Shown in pieces: positions 60,371 through 64,000 of a DNA stretch of 64,000 nt; the stretch's first letter is position 1; every line of letters starts with the position of its first letter. The notes under the pieces were generated by a model. It saw only the letters and a list, made by a program, of their open reading frames with translations, searched no databases and was not told where the DNA came from. The DNA is from Pseudomonas capsici. GTDB lineage: Bacteria > Pseudomonadota > Gammaproteobacteria > Pseudomonadales > Pseudomonadaceae. The position numbers were made by a program, and so were the translations under genes. The stretch is taken from the NCBI RefSeq assembly GCF_017165765.1, contig NZ_JAFGZD010000014.1, forward strand, positions 84,920 through 148,919, given 5' to 3'.

Positions 60371-60401
60371 AAGGTGCTCTTTCAGATCTGAGGAGCACCT
60401 T
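60371..60401. terminator. Hairpin after mksB, overlapping the end of dctA
   Basis: AAGGTGCTC (60371-60379) pairs with GAGCACCTT (60393-60401), followed by TCATT. It can stop mksB transcripts; on the other strand its arm lies within the last codons of dctA. Confidence 0.55.
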
Positions 60402-61719
60402 TCATTGCCGGCAAGACGACATTGGCCGTGGTGGCTGCAGGAGCCACGGTTTCAGGCTTGATCTCCTGCGGTTCGCCATTGAGCGCCTTGTTCATCTTCT
60501 CCGTATCCAGAGCTCCCACCCACTTGGCGATAGCCATGGTGCCGACACCGTTGCCGATGGTGTTGGTGATGGCTCGCGCCTCGGACATGAAGCGGTCCAC
60601 CCCCAACAGCAACACCATGCCTGCCACCGGAATGGTCCCAAGCGATGCCAGTGTCGCAGCCAGAATGATGAACCCGGAACCGGTCACACCTGCAGAGCCC
60701 TTGGACGTGAACATCAGCACGGCGAGCACGATCAACTGATCGGTCAGGGTCAATGGTGTGTTGGTCGCCTGGGCAATGAAGATCGCCGCGATGGTGTAGT
60801 AGATCGCCTGTCCGTCGGGGTTGAAGGTCAGACCCGACGGAATGATCATCCCGGCCACCGGCTTGGAAACACCGGCTTTCTCCATCTTGGAAATCATCTG
60901 CGGCAACACCGACTCCGACGAACTGGTGCCCAGTACCGTGAACAACTCCTCCTTGATGAAGCGCAGGAATTTCCACAGGCTGAAACCGCTGTAACGGCAG
61001 ATCGGGCCGAGTACGAAGATCACGAAGACTGCGCAGGTGAGGTAGACACAGGCCATCAGCTTGCCCAGCGAGAACAGCGAACCGAAACCGTATTTGCCGA
61101 TGGTGAAGGCAATCGCACCGAAAGCCCCAATGGGTGCCAGGCGCATCACCATGCCGACGATCTTGAACATGCCCTGCATCAGGCTATCCAGCGTATCGAC
61201 GAACGCCTTGCCACGCGGACCGACATTCGCCAGGGCAACGCCGAGCAGTACCGAAAACAGCAGGATTTGCAGCACATTGCCTTTGGCGAAGGCATCCACG
61301 ATGGTGTCGGGGATCATGTTCATCACGAAATCCATGAACGTGGCATGCTTGGCTGCAGTCGTGTAAGTCGCGAGGCTGGAGGTATCCAGCGTGGCCGGAT
61401 CGATGTTCATGCCTGCACCCGGCTTGAACACATCAACGACGATCAGCCCCAGGACCAGAGCCAGGGTCGATACCACTTCGAAATAGATCAGGGCACGAAA
61501 GCCGACGCGCCCCAACTCTTTCATGTTTTCCATGCGGGCAATGCCGGTCACGACGGTCAGGAATATCACCGGCGCAAGCAGCATCTTGATCAGTTTGATG
61601 AAGGCATCGCCGAGAGGCTTGAGCGCTGCTCCGGTTTCAGGAACCAGCACACCGACGACGGCGCCGAGAATGACGGCAAGCAGGACTTGTATATAAAGCT
61701 TGGAAAGAATTCTTTTCAT
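60382..61719 (-). CDS. dctA: C4-dicarboxylate:proton symporter DctA
   Basis: This 445-residue transporter of the DAACS family brings in succinate, malate and related C4 acids. It starts MKRILSKLYIQVLLAVILGAVVGVLVPE. The substrate-site hairpin LGTSSSESVLPQMISKMEKAGV and the GLTFNPDGQAIYYTIAAIFIAQATN segment are characteristic, with about eight membrane segments. It lies 92 bases downstream of the dehydrogenase gene on the same strand; together with the LysR gene they look like a catabolic set for a dicarboxylate such as tartrate or D-malate. Confidence 0.92.
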   Translation of the reverse strand: MKRILSKLYIQVLLAVILGAVVGVLVPETGAALKPLGDAFIKLIKMLLAPVIFLTVVTGIARMENMKELGRVGFRALIYFEVVSTLALVLGLIVVDVFKPGAGMNIDPATLDTSSLATYTTAAKHATFMDFVMNMIPDTIVDAFAKGNVLQILLFSVLLGVALANVGPRGKAFVDTLDSLMQGMFKIVGMVMRLAPIGAFGAIAFTIGKYGFGSLFSLGKLMACVYLTCAVFVIFVLGPICRYSGFSLWKFLRFIKEELFTVLGTSSSESVLPQMISKMEKAGVSKPVAGMIIPSGLTFNPDGQAIYYTIAAIFIAQATNTPLTLTDQLIVLAVLMFTSKGSAGVTGSGFIILAATLASLGTIPVAGMVLLLGVDRFMSEARAITNTIGNGVGTMAIAKWVGALDTEKMNKALNGEPQEIKPETVAPAATTANVVLPAMKGAPQI

Positions 61720-61811
61720 GACGGGGCCCTGATTTTTTATTGTTGTCAGGAAATGCCAGGGGGCGCATCGATGATCGCCCTCCTGGCGTTATGCCGCAGT
61801 ACTACTTTGAA

Positions 61812-62867
61812 TCAGCGATTGATCAGCTCGATCACCGCATCGGTGATTTGCCGGGTGGTAGCGTTGCCGCCGAGGTCAGGTGTGTGCAGACCACTTTCGG
61901 TCACCGCCTCGATGGCCGAGATCAACTGCCTTGCCGCAGCCGCTTCGCCCAGGTGCTCAAGCATCATGGCAGCGGTCCAGAAGGTAGCGACCGGGTTGGC
62001 TACGCCCTTGCCGGTAATGTCGAAGGCAGAACCGTGAATCGGCTCGAACATGGAAGGGAATTTGCGCGACGGGTTCAGGTTGGCAGTCGGCGCAATACCC
62101 AGGCTGCCAGACAACGCCGCGGCCAGATCGGACAGGATATCGGCGTGCAGGTTGGTGGCGACAATCACGTCCAGGGTCGATGGCTTGAGCACCATGCGGG
62201 TGGTGACGGCGTCTACCAGTTCCTTGTCGATTTTCACGTCCGGGAAGTCCTTGGCGACTTCATAGAAAATCTCGTCCCACAGCACCATGCCGTGACGCTG
62301 GGCGTTGGATTTGGTAACCATGGTCAGGTGCTTGCGCGGACGGCTTTGCGCCAGTTCAAAGGCGAAGCGGTGGATCCGCTCGACACCGGCTCGGGTGAAT
62401 ACCGACACCTCTGTAGCGACTTCTTCCGGCAGGCCTTTATGAACACGGCCACCATTGCCGGAGTATTCACCTTCGGAGTTCTCGCGCACCACAACCCAGT
62501 CGATCTGATCGCCGTTATGCAGCGGGCTTTTCACACCGGGCAGTACACGGGCCGGGCGTACGTTGGCGTATTGGTCGAAGCCCTGGCAGATCGGCAGACG
62601 CAAGCCCCAGAGGGAAATATGGTCAGGCACGTTCAGAGCACCGACTGCGCCGAAGAAAATGGCGTCGAAGGTTTTCAGTTCCTCAAGACCACCTTCAGGA
62701 ATGTAGTAACCGTTTTTCAGGTAGTTATCGGAGTTCCAGTCGAAATGTTTGAAAGCGATTTCAAACCCGGCTTTCTTCGACAGGACTTGCAGCACCTCGA
62801 CACCTGCGGCAATCACTTCGACACCGATGCCATCACCTGGAACTGCAGCAATCTTGTATGCGCTCAT
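61812..62867 (-). CDS. Tartrate/D-malate dehydrogenase (TtuC/DmlA type)
   Basis: This 351-residue NAD-dependent decarboxylating dehydrogenase of the isopropylmalate/isocitrate family starts MSAYKIAAVPGDGIGVEVI. SLWGLRLPICQGFDQYANVRPARVLPG and RENSEGEYSGNGGRVH are the TtuC/DmlA versions of the substrate loops, and ATNLHADILSDLAAALSGSLG is the metal-binding block. It converts tartrate to oxaloglycolate or D-malate to pyruvate and CO2; which one is used in vivo is open. The start at 62867 has GGAGTT 5 bases upstream. The gene is divergent from a LysR regulator. Confidence 0.9.
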   Translation of the reverse strand: MSAYKIAAVPGDGIGVEVIAAGVEVLQVLSKKAGFEIAFKHFDWNSDNYLKNGYYIPEGGLEELKTFDAIFFGAVGALNVPDHISLWGLRLPICQGFDQYANVRPARVLPGVKSPLHNGDQIDWVVVRENSEGEYSGNGGRVHKGLPEEVATEVSVFTRAGVERIHRFAFELAQSRPRKHLTMVTKSNAQRHGMVLWDEIFYEVAKDFPDVKIDKELVDAVTTRMVLKPSTLDVIVATNLHADILSDLAAALSGSLGIAPTANLNPSRKFPSMFEPIHGSAFDITGKGVANPVATFWTAAMMLEHLGEAAAARQLISAIEAVTESGLHTPDLGGNATTRQITDAVIELINR

Positions 62868-62959
62868 GTTCAACTCCACTCTCGATTCGTTCTTGTTGTA
62901 CTGCCGAACAGGCTGTTCAGCAGGGTGTGAGCGGAGTATATGTAGTGAGCACAAAGCTG

Positions 62960-62970
62960 TGAGTTACTCA
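62960..62970. promoter_or_regulatory. LysR-type operator palindrome TGAGTTACTCA
   Basis: A perfect 11-bp palindrome of the T-N9-A kind lies between the divergent dehydrogenase and LysR genes. A second, partial copy (TGAGTTACGA) occurs at 62992-63001, directly at the LysR start codon, which would suit autorepression. Confidence 0.6.
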
Positions 62971-63001
62971 AAATAACTACATCCATAACCTTGAGTTACG
63001 A

Positions 63002-63913
63002 ATGAATCAGACTCTGGACCTGTCTTTTTTCTACCTGCTGGCCAATCAGGGCAGCCTCGCCGCCACGGCACGAGAACTGGGAATCACACCTCCGGCCGTC
63101 AGCAAACGGCTGAGCGCACTGGAAGCACGGTTTGGTGTGCGCCTGGTCAATCGCACAACCCGCTCGATGAGCCTGACCGCCGAGGGCGAGCTGTATTTCT
63201 CCCATGCGGCGCGCATCCTGACTCAGATCGATGAGGTCGAGCAGTTGGTGAGCAGCAGCCGAGCCACGCCCAAAGGGCTGATTCGCGTCAATGCGTCCCT
63301 AGGCTTTGGCCGTCGTTATATCGGGCCTGCACTGGCGGCGTTCTTTTCACGCTACCCGGAAGTGGAAATCCAGCTGGAAATCACCGATCACCCGCTGGAC
63401 CTGGCCACCCATGGCTTTGACCTGGGGATTCGCTTCGGCACACTTCCGGATGCCGCCTTCCATGCCCGCAAGATCGCCTCCAACCGGCGCTTGCTGTGCG
63501 CTTCTCCCCTTTATCTGGAACGGCATGGTGTGCCGCAGCGCTTGTCGGATCTGCAGCAGCACAACTGCATTTTTCTGAGGCAGAACGAAACACCCCATGG
63601 GGTATGGAGTTTTACCAACGGCGGGAAAACCCAGAACATCAAAGTGCGTGGAGCGTTGGGCTGTAATGACGGCGAGGTGGCCCTGAACTGGGCGCTGGAG
63701 GGCTATGGAATATTGCTCAGGGCCGAATGGGATATCGCCCGGTATGTGCGCAGTGGCCGGTTACGTCTGGTGCTGGAAGACCAGACTCCGACTCGGGCGG
63801 ATGTGTATGCGGTTTATCCACAGCAGTTGCATCTGTCGGCCCGGGTTCGCAGCCTGATAGATTTTCTGGTGGAGCGCTTCAGGCATATCGACAATCTGGA
63901 CGAGGCGGAGTGA
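63002..63913 (+). CDS. LysR-family regulator of the dicarboxylate genes
   Basis: This 303-residue regulator has an N-terminal winged helix (LDLSFFYLLANQGSLAATARELGITPPAVSKRLSALEARFGVRLVNRTTRSMSLT) and a ligand-binding domain of the DmlR/TtuA-like group (GLIRVNASLGFGRRYIGPALAAFFSRYPEVEIQLEITD). It is divergent from the tartrate/D-malate dehydrogenase, its probable target through the palindrome at 62960. No clear Shine-Dalgarno precedes the ATG, so translation may be weak or start near the 5' end of the mRNA. Confidence 0.9.
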   Translation: MNQTLDLSFFYLLANQGSLAATARELGITPPAVSKRLSALEARFGVRLVNRTTRSMSLTAEGELYFSHAARILTQIDEVEQLVSSSRATPKGLIRVNASLGFGRRYIGPALAAFFSRYPEVEIQLEITDHPLDLATHGFDLGIRFGTLPDAAFHARKIASNRRLLCASPLYLERHGVPQRLSDLQQHNCIFLRQNETPHGVWSFTNGGKTQNIKVRGALGCNDGEVALNWALEGYGILLRAEWDIARYVRSGRLRLVLEDQTPTRADVYAVYPQQLHLSARVRSLIDFLVERFRHIDNLDEAE

Positions 63914-63937
63914 TGTTCGCCGGAGGCCACAAAGACA

Positions 63938-63969
63938 AAACCCCTACCTGCGTGTGCAGATAGGGGTTT
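63938..63969 (-). terminator. rRNA operon terminator
   Basis: AAACCCCTA-CTGC pairs with GCAG-TAGGGGTTT around a GTGT loop (one internal mismatch). Read on the minus strand it is followed by a T-rich run (TTTTGTCTTTG) and lies 10-12 bases beyond the 5S 3' end. It may also stop the LysR transcript on the plus strand. Confidence 0.85.
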
Positions 63970-63978
63970 CGGAATTGA

Positions 63979-64000
63979 ATCTTGACGATGACCTACTCTC
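63979..64000 (-). rRNA. rrf: 5S rRNA, 3' tip only (cut by window edge)
   Basis: The minus strand reads GAGAGTAGGTCATCGTCAAG, the conserved 3' end of Pseudomonas 5S rRNA. Only about 22 of some 120 bases are inside the window. A terminator follows in the transcript direction, so an rRNA operon extends to the right. Confidence 0.85.

Noticed and set aside
1..64000. CRISPR array, transposase or prophage
   Set aside because: No regularly spaced direct repeats, transposase motifs or phage structural genes were found on reading both strands.

Overview
The window is a chromosomal segment of a Pseudomonas, most likely from the P. syringae complex. Gene order follows the Pseudomonas core backbone (hpt-upp-uraA-hemH; phrB region-pagL-murI-moeB-prmC-prfA-hemA; TPR lipoprotein-lolB-ispE-tRNA-Gln-prs-rplY-pth-ychF; can-rimI-psi-like gene). 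The renalase closely resembles the one characterised from P. syringae pv. phaseolicola, and a phosphatidylcholine synthase (pcs) is present. Species is inferred from gene content only; no database search was possible.

Layout. 1-2.5 kb: a homocysteine S-methyltransferase cut by the left edge, divergent from an amino-acid-type ABC binding protein and permease. 2.5-8.2 kb: small conserved genes, purine/uracil salvage (hpt, upp, uraA), ferrochelatase and a TIGR01777 epimerase-like gene. 8.4-18.5 kb: the most distinctive region. A renalase/Trp-rich gene pair is followed by a promoter with two TGTACA-N12-TGTACA operators, then ten tightly overlapping genes: DUF523/DUF1722, LitR-like MerR regulator, photolyase, SnoaL-like, SDR, FAD oxidoreductase, DUF1365, cyclopropane-fatty-acid-synthase-like methyltransferase, DUF2878 and YkgJ. 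This looks like a light- or photo-oxidative-stress-controlled DNA-repair and lipid-modification operon. 18.5-24 kb: pagL, then murI-moeB-prmC-prfA-hemA. 24-31 kb: TPR lipoprotein, lolB, ispE, tRNA-Gln, prs, rplY, pth (with a possible overlapping 27-codon leader ORF) and ychF.

31-45 kb: a TDT-family transporter and divergent LysR regulator sharing a 12-bp-arm dyad, rmlBDA without rmlC, a GGDEF/EAL protein, a chemoreceptor, tRNA-Met with a strong promoter, and a TonB-dependent siderophore receptor with an STN domain. 45-55 kb: a PhoD-like phosphatase, pcs, sotB-type efflux pump, DoxX and DCC proteins, yjdM, an HD hydrolase, a second chemoreceptor, carbonic anhydrase, rimI and a probable DNA polymerase III psi gene. 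55-60 kb: the MukBEF-like condensin mksF-mksE-mksB, with no JetD/MksG nuclease gene beside it. 60-64 kb: dctA, a tartrate/D-malate dehydrogenase and a divergent LysR regulator, then the terminator and 3' tip of a 5S rRNA on the minus strand, so an rRNA operon begins beyond the right edge.

Four copies of a palindromic repeat with the core TTCATTCGCGA follow stop codons (near 2.4, 6.2, 18.5 and 53.4 kb), and a second REP-type pair lies at 2.5 kb. No phage, transposase, integrase or CRISPR array was seen.
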